A stretch of 64,000 nucleotides of DNA. Source: Streptomyces spiroverticillatus. GTDB lineage: Bacteria > Actinomycetota > Actinomycetes > Streptomycetales > Streptomycetaceae. Within the stretch, counting starts at the first letter, position 1. Each line of letters starts with the position of its first letter. Under the pieces are notes generated by a model. The model was not told where the DNA came from, searched no databases, and was given only the letters and a program-made list of their open reading frames with translations. Made by a program: the position numbers and the translations under genes. The DNA lies in contig BMUX01000021.1 in assembly GCA_014650415.1 (NCBI GenBank), forward strand, positions 1-64,000, written 5' to 3'. Below, in pieces: positions 8,218-16,580 of the stretch.

Positions 8218-8520
8218 GGGGGGTTGAAGGAGGGACCGCGGCTGCCGCCGCGCGGGCCGGGCCGGGGACCCTCTTGGTCCGGCGGGCCGGGCCGAAGCGG
8301 TCCGGCACCGGGAGGCGGTGGGGGGGCGTCACCCGTTCGGGGTGGTGCGGGCTGCGGGTCGCCGGAAGCACCCCGCACCCCCGGTGAGCTGGAGGGATGT
8401 TCGGGGAGGCACGCCCCCGGACCCCCCACCGGCCGGAAGGTTCGGGAGGCGGGGAAGGGGCCGCACCGCTTACCTCGAAGCAGCGGAAGCCCCACCCGTA
8501 CCGCCCCCGAAGGAGCCCCC
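8218..8520. other. Intergenic region between divergent reductase and surface-protein genes
   Basis: About 300 bp of GC-rich DNA with no convincing gene. The left end holds the SoxR-type promoter of the reductase. The right end holds the leader of the surface-protein gene, with a good ribosome binding site GAAGGAG five bases before the ATG at 8521. In between I see only short G/C-rich self-complementary runs. Confidence 0.5.
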
Positions 8521-9144
8521 ATGCCCACCCCGCCCCGCCCCCGCCGCCCCAGGCCGACCCGTGCGACCCTCGCCGTACTCGTCGCCGTGGGGTTCGCACT
8601 GGGCGCCCCCGGCGCGGTGGCCGCGGCCGACGAACCCGAGCCCGTCGAGCCCGTGCTGCAGGGAGCCCTCCTCGCCGAGGACCCCCCGCCGGCGGGAACC
8701 CTGGAGTTCAACCCCGCGACCGCCGCCCCCGGCGCCGTCGTCACGGTGAACACCACCGCCTGCGGACCCGGCGGGCAGGGCACCGGCAACGCCTCCTCGC
8801 TCGGCATCGGCGACTTCACCCTGGCGACCAGCACCCACAAGGAAGTGCTGGTCGGGCAGTTCACCGTGCCCTCCACCACGGTCAAGGACGAGTACGGGAT
8901 CAGCGTGTCCTGCGCCGACGGCAAGCGGTCGGCCATGGGCGACCTCCACGTCACCGCCGGCCCGGACGCGAGCCCGAGTCCCCACACCACCACCACCACC
9001 CCCTCCGGCCACGTCCGCACCGGCGTCGGCGGCGGCACCACCGCCCCGAGCACCCCCCAGATCGCGGCGGGGGCGGCCGTCCTGGCCGCGTCCGCCGTGG
9101 GCGGCACCTGGCTGCTGCGCCGCCGGGCGAGCGGCTCGCGCTAG
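8521..9144 (+). CDS. Secreted surface-anchored protein, likely sortase substrate
   Basis: 207 residues. An Arg/Pro-rich N-terminus leads into a signal peptide (about 15-38, AVAAAD cleavage region). A beta-rich domain follows with two Cys (about 80 and 127) that could form a disulfide. Then come a Thr/Ser/Pro-rich stretch, the motif RTGVGGG, a hydrophobic helix and the tail LLRRRASGSR. This motif-helix-basic-tail architecture is that of a cell-wall sorting signal, although no LPXTG is present. The class F sortase gene follows 145 bp downstream on the same strand, so this is its natural candidate substrate. The domain's function is unknown. Confidence 0.7.
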   Translation: MPTPPRPRRPRPTRATLAVLVAVGFALGAPGAVAAADEPEPVEPVLQGALLAEDPPPAGTLEFNPATAAPGAVVTVNTTACGPGGQGTGNASSLGIGDFTLATSTHKEVLVGQFTVPSTTVKDEYGISVSCADGKRSAMGDLHVTAGPDASPSPHTTTTTPSGHVRTGVGGGTTAPSTPQIAAGAAVLAASAVGGTWLLRRRASGSR

Positions 9145-9289
9145 CAGCCGTGCGGCCCGTGCGGGAGCACAAGCCGCGTCGGTCGCCGTCACCGTCCCGC
9201 GGCCCCGCCCTTCACCATGAGTCCCGGGCGGGGACGCGGGCTGCCCGTCACCCAGGCCACCACCAGCACGTACGCCAGCGGGAGGACCC

Positions 9290-10108
9290 GTGCCAAGGAT
9301 GCCCCGGCTGCCCCGACTCCCCCGGCTGCCCTCCCTCGCCCCCGCGGACGCCGCCCGCTTCCGCACCCACTGCGCCGTCCTCGCCCTCGCCGTCCTGACC
9401 GGCGTCTGGCTGATCCGGGGCGGCGCGACCCCGTCCGCCTCGCCGCCCCAGCCCTCCGCCGCCGAGGCGTTCGCCCCCGGACGCCCGCATCCGGCGGACC
9501 GGGCGGGCGGCCCGCGCGAGGGAACCGCCGTCGCCCCACTGCCCGCCTCCGAACCCGTACGCCTGCGCATTCCGCAGATCCGGGTGGACACCCCGGTGAT
9601 GCGCCTGGGCCTGGACGCCGCGGGCGGTCTGGACGTACCGCCGGAGGGCAATCCCAACATCGCGGGCTGGTACCGGGACGGCACCCCGCCCGGCACCCCC
9701 GGAACCGCCGTCGTCGCAGGTCACGTGGACACCGCCGAGGGGCCCGCGGTCTTCTACCGCCTGGGTGCGCTGCACAAGGGCCACACGGTGGAGGTGCTGC
9801 GCAAGGACGGCCGTACCGCCGTCTTCACGATCGACGCGATCGAGGTGTACGACGCCGCCGACTTCCCCGACAGCAAGGTGTACGGGAAGGCCGCGCGCCC
9901 GGAGCTGCGGGTGATCACCTGCGGCGGCGGCTTCGTCGAGGGCAAGGGCTACCGGGGGAACGTGGTGGTCTTCGCGCACCTCACGGGAGTGCGCGCCGTG
10001 ACCCACAACGCGGCCCCCGAAGGAACCGGCCACGCAGCCCCCGAAAGCACGCCCTCCGACGAAATCACGCCACCCACTGGTCGTACGCCAGCTTCGCGAC
10101 CAGCGTGA
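9290..10108 (+). CDS. Class F sortase
   Basis: 272 residues: a short basic N-terminus with repeated RLPRLP, one membrane helix near 25-42, a Pro/Ala-rich linker, then a sortase domain. The catalytic triad is visible: His in AGHVDT, Cys in ITCGGG and Arg in KGYRGNVVV. The GTG at 9290 follows GGAGG closely; the ATG at 9299 is the alternative. The last 44 bp overlap tail to tail with the TSUP gene. It would anchor or link surface proteins such as the neighbour at 8521-9144. The extension after the sortase fold (from about 240) is low-complexity. Confidence 0.85.
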   Translation: MPRMPRLPRLPRLPSLAPADAARFRTHCAVLALAVLTGVWLIRGGATPSASPPQPSAAEAFAPGRPHPADRAGGPREGTAVAPLPASEPVRLRIPQIRVDTPVMRLGLDAAGGLDVPPEGNPNIAGWYRDGTPPGTPGTAVVAGHVDTAEGPAVFYRLGALHKGHTVEVLRKDGRTAVFTIDAIEVYDAADFPDSKVYGKAARPELRVITCGGGFVEGKGYRGNVVVFAHLTGVRAVTHNAAPEGTGHAAPESTPSDEITPPTGRTPASRPA

Positions 10109-10847
10109 ACACCACCACCAGCAACACCACCCGCACGAAAGAACTCCCCTTCTTGAGCGCGGTGCGCGCCCCGATCAGGCTCCCGGTGAGGTTGAACGCG
10201 GCCAGCAGCAGGGCGAGCTGCCACAGGACGTACCCCTGCACGGCAAAGGTCGCGAGCGCGCCCGCGTTCGTGCAGACGTTGACGATCTTCGCGGTGGCGG
10301 AGGCGTTGACCATGTCGAAGTGCAGGATCGCGGTGAGCGCGAGGACCAGGAAGGTGCCGGTGCCGGGGCCGAACAGGCCGTCGTAGAAGCCGATTCCGCA
10401 GCCCGCGAGGAGGATCGCGGCGAGCACCCGCTGCTTGGTGGCGGGCCCGGTCGCGGGCGCGGTGCCGAAGCTGGGCCGGAAGATGACGAACGTACCGACA
10501 CCCACCAGCACCACCATGATCATGGGCCGCAGCAGCGCGTCGCTGATCCCGGCGGCGAAGAGCGCACCGGTCATCGAGCCCACGAGCGCCGCGATGCCGA
10601 TCTTCAGCGCGATCTTCACGTCGATCGGGGCCTTGCGGACGTACGTGATCGCCGCGCCCGAGGTGCCGACGATGGCAACGGCCTTGTTGGTGCCGAGCGC
10701 GAAGGTGCCTGCCATGCCCGGCGGCAGGCCCATGACCAGCGCGGGAAGCAGCAGCAGTCCCCCGCCGCCGACCACCGCGTCCACCCACCCGGCCGCGGCG
10801 GCGGCGAGACACAGGAGCAGGAGGGCGGTCATCGAGATGTCGGGCAT
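10065..10847 (-). CDS. TSUP-family (TauE/SafE) membrane transporter
   Basis: 260 residues from the ATG at 10847 (a GTG at 10868 would add seven). Seven or eight hydrophobic helices and the twin glycine-rich repeats of TauE/SafE proteins: DAVVGGGGLLLLPAL near the N-terminus and GFYDGLFGPGTGTFLVL in the second half. Members move sulfite, sulfonates or other organic anions; the substrate here is not predictable. The 3' end overlaps the sortase gene by 44 bp on the opposite strand. No Shine-Dalgarno sequence is evident before either start. Confidence 0.85.
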   Translation of the reverse strand: MPDISMTALLLLCLAAAAAGWVDAVVGGGGLLLLPALVMGLPPGMAGTFALGTNKAVAIVGTSGAAITYVRKAPIDVKIALKIGIAALVGSMTGALFAAGISDALLRPMIMVVLVGVGTFVIFRPSFGTAPATGPATKQRVLAAILLAGCGIGFYDGLFGPGTGTFLVLALTAILHFDMVNASATAKIVNVCTNAGALATFAVQGYVLWQLALLLAAFNLTGSLIGARTALKKGSSFVRVVLLVVVFTLVAKLAYDQWVA

Positions 10848-10884
10848 GATCACGACAGTACGGAGCACACCGCTCCGGTACCAC

Positions 10885-11097
10885 TTACTTCTCGGAAACT
10901 TGAGCCAGATCTGAGGCGGTCGCCGCAGGACCGGACGGGGCCCGGTCGGGGGCGGGCGGAGCGGCCGGTTCCACGACGGCGGCCAGCACGGTCGCGGCGA
11001 GCGCGCTCACCCCGAAGAGCCCGGCGGCGACCTGCCGGCGGGCACGGTGGGCGAGGGCTGCCCCGGGGGCGGGGAGGGGTCTGCGATGACGGGCCAT
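10885..11097 (-). CDS. Small membrane protein of unknown function
   Basis: 70 residues: a basic N-terminus (MARHRRPLPAP), one hydrophobic segment near 25-45, then an Ala/Pro-rich tail. It starts at the ATG at 11097, with GAGGA eight bases upstream. It lies 52 bp after the stop of the ferric-reductase-like gene on the same strand, so it may be its small partner. I do not recognise a family. Confidence 0.5.
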   Translation of the reverse strand: MARHRRPLPAPGAALAHRARRQVAAGLFGVSALAATVLAAVVEPAAPPAPDRAPSGPAATASDLAQVSEK

Positions 11098-11149
11098 GAT
11101 CAAGTCCTCGACGGGTCGGAAGCGGCAGATCGGAAACAGCAGAGACGGG

Positions 11150-12625
11150 TCAGAAGCGGAAGAGCTCGACATGGATGTGCCCCTCGGGCACCCCCGCCCG
11201 CCGCAGCGACGCCGTCGCCGCGTCCGCCATCCCGGGCGGCCCGCACAGGAACACGTCGTGCTCGGCGAGATCGGGCAGCAGTGCGCGCAGGGCCCGCGGG
11301 GCGAGGGGGTCGTACGCGCCGTCCGAGGGCCCGAGCAGGAAGTGCAGGTTCGCCCGCCGCTCCCGGGCGATCTCCTCCAGCTCCTCGCGCAGCACCAACT
11401 GCGCCTCGCTGCCCGCCCGGTAGAACAGGGTCAGCTCACCGGGTGCGCACTCCAGCGTCTCGAACAGGGCCCGCATCGGGGTGATCCCGACCCCGCCCGC
11501 GAGCAGCAGCACCTTGCGCCGGGTCCGCCGGTGGGCGGTCAGCGCGCCGAACGGTCCGGTGGCCAGGACCCGGGTGCCGGGGCGCAGCCTGCGCAGCCGC
11601 CGGGTGTGGTCGCCGGCCGCCTTCACGGTGATGCGGAGCGTGTCGTCCCGTACGGGCGCCGACAGCGAGAACGGCAGCGCGGTGTGCCACAGCCGCCGGT
11701 GCAGAAACCGCCAGCGGAAGAACTGCCCGGGTTCCGCCCGGAGTTCGTCCAGTCCGATGCCCTGTACGAGTACGGAGACGACCCCCGGCCCCTCGTCCCG
11801 GACCTCCCGCACCCGCAGGCTGTGCCGCAGGGCCTGGCGTACGGGCACGACTCCCCGGTACCAGAGGAGCAGCACGCCCACGCTCGCGTGCAGCATCGCC
11901 CACAGCCACAGGGTGAGGGGGCTTCCGGCGATGTCGGGGCCGACGAGCTGGTGGGCGAAGGCGAGGGCCGCGCCGAGGTAGGTGAGCAGGTGCAGGGCCC
12001 GCCAGGTCTCGTACGGGAGCCGGGCGCGGACGGCACGTGCGGAGGTGAGGCCGACGACGCCGAGGAGCGCGGTGCCCAGGACCGCGGTCAGGACACCGGC
12101 GTACCCGAGGAGGTCGACGGCGGCGGAGAAGACGTCGGCGCCGGTGTGGGCGGCGTACCCGCACAGGGCGAGCAGCCCGTGGCCCGCGCACAGGGAGAGC
12201 ACGTACCGCCCGCCGAGCGCGTGCCAGCGGGCTAGCCGGTCGGCGCCGACGCCGTGCTCGACGGCGGGGACGCGGGCCATCAGGAAGAGCATGACGAGGA
12301 CCCCGTACCCGGCGAGCAGCCCGCTGAGGTGGGCTCCGGCGGCGAAGAGGGAGTCCAGCCGGAAGGAGGGGACGGCCTGCACGCCCCACAGGAGGCAGAC
12401 CGTGCCGATGCCGGTGAGGATGCCGGTGCGCAGGGTGCGGGGGGTGAGGCGGGGGGTACGGACGGGCTCGGGGGCCGGGGGCGCCGAAGCGGGGGTCGGC
12501 ACCGGGGCGGACCGGGAGAGGTAGGCCGAGAGGGCCGGGTAGGCGTCCGGCCGGGGCGGCGCCTGGAGGGGCTGGGGCGGTGCGTGGGTCGGTGCGTGGA
12601 GCGGTGCGGGGGCCTCGATCGTCAC
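11150..12625 (-). CDS. Ferric-reductase-like transmembrane NAD(P)H:flavin oxidoreductase
   Basis: 491 residues from the GTG at 12625. A Pro/Ala-rich cytoplasmic N-terminus (about 60) is followed by a six-helix ferric-reductase-like domain with several His that could bind haem (RWHALGGRY, AGHGL, ALHLLTYLG, AFAHQLVG). A FAD-binding barrel (QFFRWRFL, PFSLSAP) and an NAD-binding domain (LLAGGVGITPMRAL, FLCGPPGM) complete it. It should pass electrons from NAD(P)H through FAD and haem across the membrane. The next gene downstream encodes a small membrane protein. The upstream GTG has no strong ribosome binding site. Confidence 0.85.
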   Translation of the reverse strand: MTIEAPAPLHAPTHAPPQPLQAPPRPDAYPALSAYLSRSAPVPTPASAPPAPEPVRTPRLTPRTLRTGILTGIGTVCLLWGVQAVPSFRLDSLFAAGAHLSGLLAGYGVLVMLFLMARVPAVEHGVGADRLARWHALGGRYVLSLCAGHGLLALCGYAAHTGADVFSAAVDLLGYAGVLTAVLGTALLGVVGLTSARAVRARLPYETWRALHLLTYLGAALAFAHQLVGPDIAGSPLTLWLWAMLHASVGVLLLWYRGVVPVRQALRHSLRVREVRDEGPGVVSVLVQGIGLDELRAEPGQFFRWRFLHRRLWHTALPFSLSAPVRDDTLRITVKAAGDHTRRLRRLRPGTRVLATGPFGALTAHRRTRRKVLLLAGGVGITPMRALFETLECAPGELTLFYRAGSEAQLVLREELEEIARERRANLHFLLGPSDGAYDPLAPRALRALLPDLAEHDVFLCGPPGMADAATASLRRAGVPEGHIHVELFRF

Positions 12626-12733
12626 GTGTGCCACGGTAGGCCGGGGGTAAGGGGGAAAGGGCAGGTCAGGGCGGTCGGCGACGATCCTTAAGGCAGCCTT
12701 GAGGGAGCCCTGAACGGGGATTAAGGGCGGGCC

Positions 12734-12745
12734 TAGAATGGCCCA
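12734..12745 (+). promoter_or_regulatory. -10 element and leaderless start of the ABM-domain gene
   Basis: TAGAAT (12734-12739) lies six bases before the ATG at 12746, which puts the transcription start at or next to the ATG. There is no Shine-Dalgarno sequence. A leaderless mRNA, common in actinobacteria, is the simplest reading. Confidence 0.5.
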
Positions 12746-13066
12746 ATGATCTTTATTGTCGTGAAGTTTCCGGTAAAGCCCGAGTACGCCGAGTCCTGGA
12801 CCGAGCACGTGGCGGCGTTCACGGACGCCACCCGCGCCGAGCCGGGCAACCTGTGGTTCACCTGGTCCCGCAGCGTCGAGGACCCCAACGAGTACGTGCT
12901 GGTGGAGGCCTTCCAGGACGACGCGGCCGAGGCGCACGTGAACTCCGACCACTTCCGCGCGGGCCTGGAGAGCATGCGCCCGCTGCTGCGGCACACCCCG
13001 CAGATCGTCAGCACGACGATCGAGGGGCAGACGGGCTGGAGCGAGATGGGCGAGCTCCAGATCTGA
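12746..13066 (+). CDS. Antibiotic biosynthesis monooxygenase (ABM) domain protein
   Basis: 106 residues forming one ferredoxin-like ABM domain: MIFIVVKFPVKPEY, then EPGNLWFTWSRS and EYVLVEAFQDDAA with a conserved His at HVNSDHF. Members are small cofactor-independent quinol monooxygenases (YgiN type) or haem-degrading enzymes; this one fits the quinol-monooxygenase group best. It is a single-gene unit, divergent from the flavoprotein gene and convergent with the response regulator gene, from which a strong hairpin separates it. Confidence 0.8.
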   Translation: MIFIVVKFPVKPEYAESWTEHVAAFTDATRAEPGNLWFTWSRSVEDPNEYVLVEAFQDDAAEAHVNSDHFRAGLESMRPLLRHTPQIVSTTIEGQTGWSEMGELQI

Positions 13067-13073
13067 TCCGACG

Positions 13074-13101
13074 GGGGTGAGGGGCACCCGCCCCTCACCC
13101 C
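13074..13101. terminator. Bidirectional hairpin between convergent genes
   Basis: GGGGTGAGGGGC and GCCCCTCACCCC pair perfectly over 12 bp around a 4-base loop. It lies between the ends of the ABM gene (+) and the response regulator gene (-), so it can stop transcription from both sides. There is no U-run, as is common in Streptomyces. Confidence 0.7.
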
Positions 13102-13130
13102 ACCAGTCCTCCTCCCCCCTCCAGCCCCCC

Positions 13131-13775
13131 TCACCCCTCCAGATACCGCAGCACCGCCAGGACCCTCCGGTGCCCGCCCTCCCCCACCGCGAGCCCCAGC
13201 TTGGCGAAGATGTTCGCCACGTGCTTCTCGACGGCCCGCTCCGTCACCACGAACCGCTCGGCAATCGCCTGGTTCGTCAGGCCCTGCGCCATCAGCCCCA
13301 GCACCTCCCGCTCGCGCGGCGTCAGCGCGTCCAGCGCCGAGGCCCGGCGGCTCGCACCGAAGAGCTGCGAGACGACCTCCGGGTCCAGGGCGGTCCCGCC
13401 GGCCGCCACCCTCCCCAGCGCGTCCACGAACTCGCCGATGTCCACGACGCGTTCCTTGAGCAGGTAGCCGACGCCTCCGGCCCCGCCGCCCAGCAACTGC
13501 GCCGCATGCCGGGTCTCGACGTACTGGGAGAAGATCAGCACCCCGGTCCCCGGGTGCGTGCGCCGGATCTCGACGGCCGCCCGCAGCCCCTCGTCGGTCT
13601 GCGTCGGCGGCATCCGTACGTCCACGACCGCCGCGTCGGGCCCGTGCTCGGCGACGGCCACCAGCAGCGCGTCCGCGTCGCCCACCGCCGCGACCACCTC
13701 CACGCCCCGCATCGCCAGGAGCTGGACGAGCCCGTCCCGCAGCAGCGCCGAGTCCTCGGCGACGACAACACGCAT
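13131..13775 (-). CDS. NarL/LuxR-family response regulator
   Basis: 214 residues: receiver domain with AEDSALLRDG and the phospho-acceptor Asp in VVDVRMPP (about 54), followed by a LuxR-type HTH with LTPREREVLGLMAQG and NQAIAERF. All key residues are present. It is the last gene of a three-gene unit (sensor-domain protein, kinase, regulator) on the minus strand, 42 bp after the kinase stop. Targets are unknown. Confidence 0.9.
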   Translation of the reverse strand: MRVVVAEDSALLRDGLVQLLAMRGVEVVAAVGDADALLVAVAEHGPDAAVVDVRMPPTQTDEGLRAAVEIRRTHPGTGVLIFSQYVETRHAAQLLGGGAGGVGYLLKERVVDIGEFVDALGRVAAGGTALDPEVVSQLFGASRRASALDALTPREREVLGLMAQGLTNQAIAERFVVTERAVEKHVANIFAKLGLAVGEGGHRRVLAVLRYLEG

Positions 13776-13817
13776 GGTGGGGCGATTCCTCTCGGCGGTA
13801 CGGCAGACGGCGTCGGC

Positions 13818-15074
13818 TCAGCGATACGGCAGAACGACGCGCACCACCGTAGGCCCGCCCACCGGGCTCTCGCACTCCAGCATCCCGTCCACCGCCCCGA
13901 CCCGGCCGCGCAGACCGGTCAGCCCGCTGCCCGCCCCGACGACCGCGCCGCCGCTCCCGTCGTCCCGCACCACCAGACTCAACACCCCTCCCCCGCCGAC
14001 GACTTCGACCTCTACCAGGTCCGCCCCACTGTGCTTGGCAGCGTTGGCGAGGAGTTCGGCGGCGCAGAAGTAGGCGATCGACTCGACGGCGGGGGACGGC
14101 CGTTCACCGATGCCCGCCCGCACCTCCACCCGCAGCGGACTGTCCGCCGCGAGCGTGGCCAGGGCGACGTCCAACCCCTGGTCGAGTGCGGGCGGGTGTA
14201 TCCCCTTGACCAGCCCGCGCAGATCGACGACGGCCTGCTTGGCATTCCCCTGTGCCGTCTCGACCACGGCGAGCACCTGATCGCTCGGAGCGCCGCCCGC
14301 CACCAGTTCCCGGATCATCGTGAGGTGCATGGCGAGGCCGACGAGCCGGGCCTGCGTCCCGTCGTGCAGGTCGCGTTCGATGCGCCGCAGGGTGGCGGCG
14401 GCGTCCTCGACGGCCCGGGCCCTGGTCTCCTCCAGCGCGTGGATGCGCCGGTCGGCGGCCCCCGGCCCGAGGAGGGAGCGCAGGACCTTCTCGTACGGGC
14501 GGAGGGCCAGCCGTACGAGACGCGGCGCGACGGTGAGCAGCAGCGCACCGGCGGCGACCACGGCGAGCCACCACGGCCACGCGTCCAGCTGCACGCCGAA
14601 CAGACTCAGCGAGATGCGCCGCTCCCTGCCGTCGGGGGTGCGGACGGTGGTGTAGTTGACATGCCGCAACACCGGGTGCAGCAGAAACAGCAGCCCGTAC
14701 GCATAGCAGTTGAAGGCGACCACCAGCCCCGGCACCGCCAGTACCGGCGCCAGGCACACCCACCCGACCGTCCGCCACGCCCGCCGGTCGGCGAGTACGG
14801 CCCGCCGCCACTCGAACGGCCCGCCGACGGGCGGCAACGGGGGTACCGCCTCGACCTCCACCCCCAACAGCGCACCCGCCAGGGCCCGTTGAACGGACGC
14901 CAGCCCACCCGCCCCACGTACCGTCGCCGCAATCACCCACGGCCCGAGCGCGGTGACGGAAAACACCCCGCCCACCAGCAGCCCGACGACCACGAGCAGC
15001 ATCCCGACGAGAGCAAGGGGCAGAGCGACAAGGGCGTGCAGCAACGCCTTCAACAAACGTTTCACAGCACCCAC
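13818..15074 (-). CDS. Sensor histidine kinase (HisKA_3) with membrane sensor domain
   Basis: 418 residues from the GTG at 15074, which overlaps the upstream TAG by one base; the GTG at 15065 is also possible. A multi-helix membrane sensor (about 1-200) resembles the upstream 203-residue protein. Then a HisKA_3 domain with IERDLHDGTQARLVG (phospho-acceptor His), and an ATPase domain with AELLANAAKHSGA and DDGSGG. It should phosphorylate the response regulator encoded just downstream. The shared sensor fold suggests that the two membrane proteins act together. Confidence 0.88.
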   Translation of the reverse strand: MGAVKRLLKALLHALVALPLALVGMLLVVVGLLVGGVFSVTALGPWVIAATVRGAGGLASVQRALAGALLGVEVEAVPPLPPVGGPFEWRRAVLADRRAWRTVGWVCLAPVLAVPGLVVAFNCYAYGLLFLLHPVLRHVNYTTVRTPDGRERRISLSLFGVQLDAWPWWLAVVAAGALLLTVAPRLVRLALRPYEKVLRSLLGPGAADRRIHALEETRARAVEDAAATLRRIERDLHDGTQARLVGLAMHLTMIRELVAGGAPSDQVLAVVETAQGNAKQAVVDLRGLVKGIHPPALDQGLDVALATLAADSPLRVEVRAGIGERPSPAVESIAYFCAAELLANAAKHSGADLVEVEVVGGGGVLSLVVRDDGSGGAVVGAGSGLTGLRGRVGAVDGMLECESPVGGPTVVRVVLPYR

Positions 15075-15685
15075 TAAAACTGATGCACGACCGGCACGGA
15101 CAACAGTCCGCACACCACCACGACCCCGACCGCGAGCCCGAGCGCCCGCCCACGCCCCCGCCCGTCCCGCCCGAGCAGCCCCTCCGCGAGCCGCCCCTGA
15201 AGCGCGACGAATCCCCTGCCTATCCACGGCGTGAGCAACAGGAACCCCACCCCGCCGGCTATCCCGTGCACGGCCCAGGCTCCGGCCATCGTGGGCCCGC
15301 CCCAGGCATTCGTCGGATCCCCGCCCGGCCGCAACGGATACCCGACGTTGATCACCACCACGAACCAGCAGTACGCCGTCACCACCAACCCCACCACCCC
15401 CAACGGCACAGCCGCCAGGGCATGCACCACCCCGAGCACCCCACCCCTCTCCCGCACCTCGAAACTCTCCCCCAACACCCGCTCCCGCAACGCGCGTTGC
15501 ACCCGCCCCACCGGTCCGCCCACCACCGCGAGCGGCACACACACCACACTCACGGGCACGACCAGCACCAGATACAACACCCGCCGCCAGGTCTCCGCCC
15601 GGAACGGCTCCCGCACGATCTCCCGCCACCCGGGAACCCTCCGGGGCCCCGCCACTTTCGCCTGCACCTGCACGCTGCTGTCCAT
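15074..15685 (-). CDS. Putative sensor-domain membrane protein, first gene of a two-component operon
   Basis: 203 residues with four likely membrane helices (about 35-60, 85-115, 135-155, 180-200) and the motif GYPLRPGGDPTNAWGGPT in an outer loop. It resembles the free-standing 'putative sensor' domain that is often fused to HisKA_3 kinases in actinobacteria. Its TAG overlaps the GTG of the kinase gene. A stand-alone sensor next to a kinase with its own similar sensor suggests a hetero-oligomeric receptor; the signal is unknown. Confidence 0.65.
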   Translation of the reverse strand: MDSSVQVQAKVAGPRRVPGWREIVREPFRAETWRRVLYLVLVVPVSVVCVPLAVVGGPVGRVQRALRERVLGESFEVRERGGVLGVVHALAAVPLGVVGLVVTAYCWFVVVINVGYPLRPGGDPTNAWGGPTMAGAWAVHGIAGGVGFLLLTPWIGRGFVALQGRLAEGLLGRDGRGRGRALGLAVGVVVVCGLLSVPVVHQF

Positions 15686-15793
15686 GCCTCAAGCGTGCCG
15701 ACCGCGCCCCTGGCACTCGATCGTGCAGGCACGGGCACCGGGGGTGGGGAAAACCGAACCCCCGGCCGTGACGTGCGCCGCTGCGGGGGCGGC

Positions 15794-16207
15794 TCAGCCC
15801 TGGACCGCCGCCGGGTCCATCCAGATGACCTCCCAGATGTGGCCGTCCGGGTCCTGGAAGGAGCGGCCGTACATGAAGCCGTGGTCCTGCGGGGGGTTCG
15901 CGGCCGAGCCGCCCGCCGCCAGGGCCGCGTCACACAGCTCGTCGACCTTCTCGCGGCTCTCGGCGCTGATGCCGATGAGGGCCTCGGTGTGGGTGGAGGT
16001 GTCGGTGATCTCCTTGGTGGTGAACTCCTTGAAGCGCGGCTCGGACAGCAGCATCACGACGATCGTCTCGCTGATCGGCATCGACGCGGTCCTCTCGTCG
16101 CTGAACTGCTCGTTGAAGCCGTAGCCCAGCTTGGCGAAGAAGTTCTTCGAGACCTCCAGGTCCTTGACCGGAAGGTTCAGGAAGATCATCTGCTGGTACG
16201 TCGCCAT
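15794..16207 (-). CDS. VOC (glyoxalase/bleomycin-resistance-like) family protein
   Basis: 137 residues: a vicinal-oxygen-chelate domain starting with IFLNLPVKDLEVSKNFFAKLGY and ending with GRSFQDPDGHIWEVIWMDP. The spacing and end motif match the YaeR/glyoxalase-like cupin-type group. Metal ligands and substrate cannot be assigned with certainty. It is a single gene on the minus strand, next to a long non-coding stretch. Confidence 0.8.
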   Translation of the reverse strand: MATYQQMIFLNLPVKDLEVSKNFFAKLGYGFNEQFSDERTASMPISETIVVMLLSEPRFKEFTTKEITDTSTHTEALIGISAESREKVDELCDAALAAGGSAANPPQDHGFMYGRSFQDPDGHIWEVIWMDPAAVQG

Positions 16208-16580
16208 GGTGTGCGTCCCTGTCTCTCGTCGTCACTCGCGTCCGGCGCGGCCCGCTTGCCGTCGCCTTTCACAGATGTAGACCGGGGGCGAGAAGGAAAC
16301 TCATCGCTCCCACGGAAGAAAAATGACACAGGATTCGAACGACGGCTCGGCGAAGCGGCTCGGAGACGTCGACTCCTCGCTCTCGGGGGCGTCGACTTCT
16401 CGCTCCGAACGCACCGGCCCGCGAAGTCCCTGATCGGCCAAGGCCTTCCGGAAGCAACGTCGCGACGCTCTGCGGGAGTTGCCGGCCGCGTGACCGGGCC
16501 GCCGGGTAGCAGATCACCCCGTCCGCCCCATCGCCGCCCCCTCCCCACCCCCTGGTGACACGAGTCATATCGTGCGCCGC
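16208..16580. other. Non-coding stretch with one weak small ORF
   Basis: About 370 bp between the VOC gene and the broken dehydrogenase gene. A 36-codon ORF (16323-16433, +, starting MTQDSNDGSAKRLGD) follows GGAAG and could be translated, but codon use is not decisive and no family is recognised. The GATTCGAAC at 16331-16339 looks like a tRNA T-loop in reverse but cannot form the T-stem. Promoters of both flanking genes must lie here. Confidence 0.4.

Noticed and set aside
16325..16345. tRNA-like GATTCGAAC in reverse orientation
   Set aside because: The five bases on either side of the T-loop-like sequence do not pair as a T-stem, and no acceptor or anticodon arm is visible.
15083..16558. 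Long forward frames across the sensor operon
   Set aside because: They are shadows of the minus-strand genes: Arg/Pro/His-rich, no domains, no start signal.
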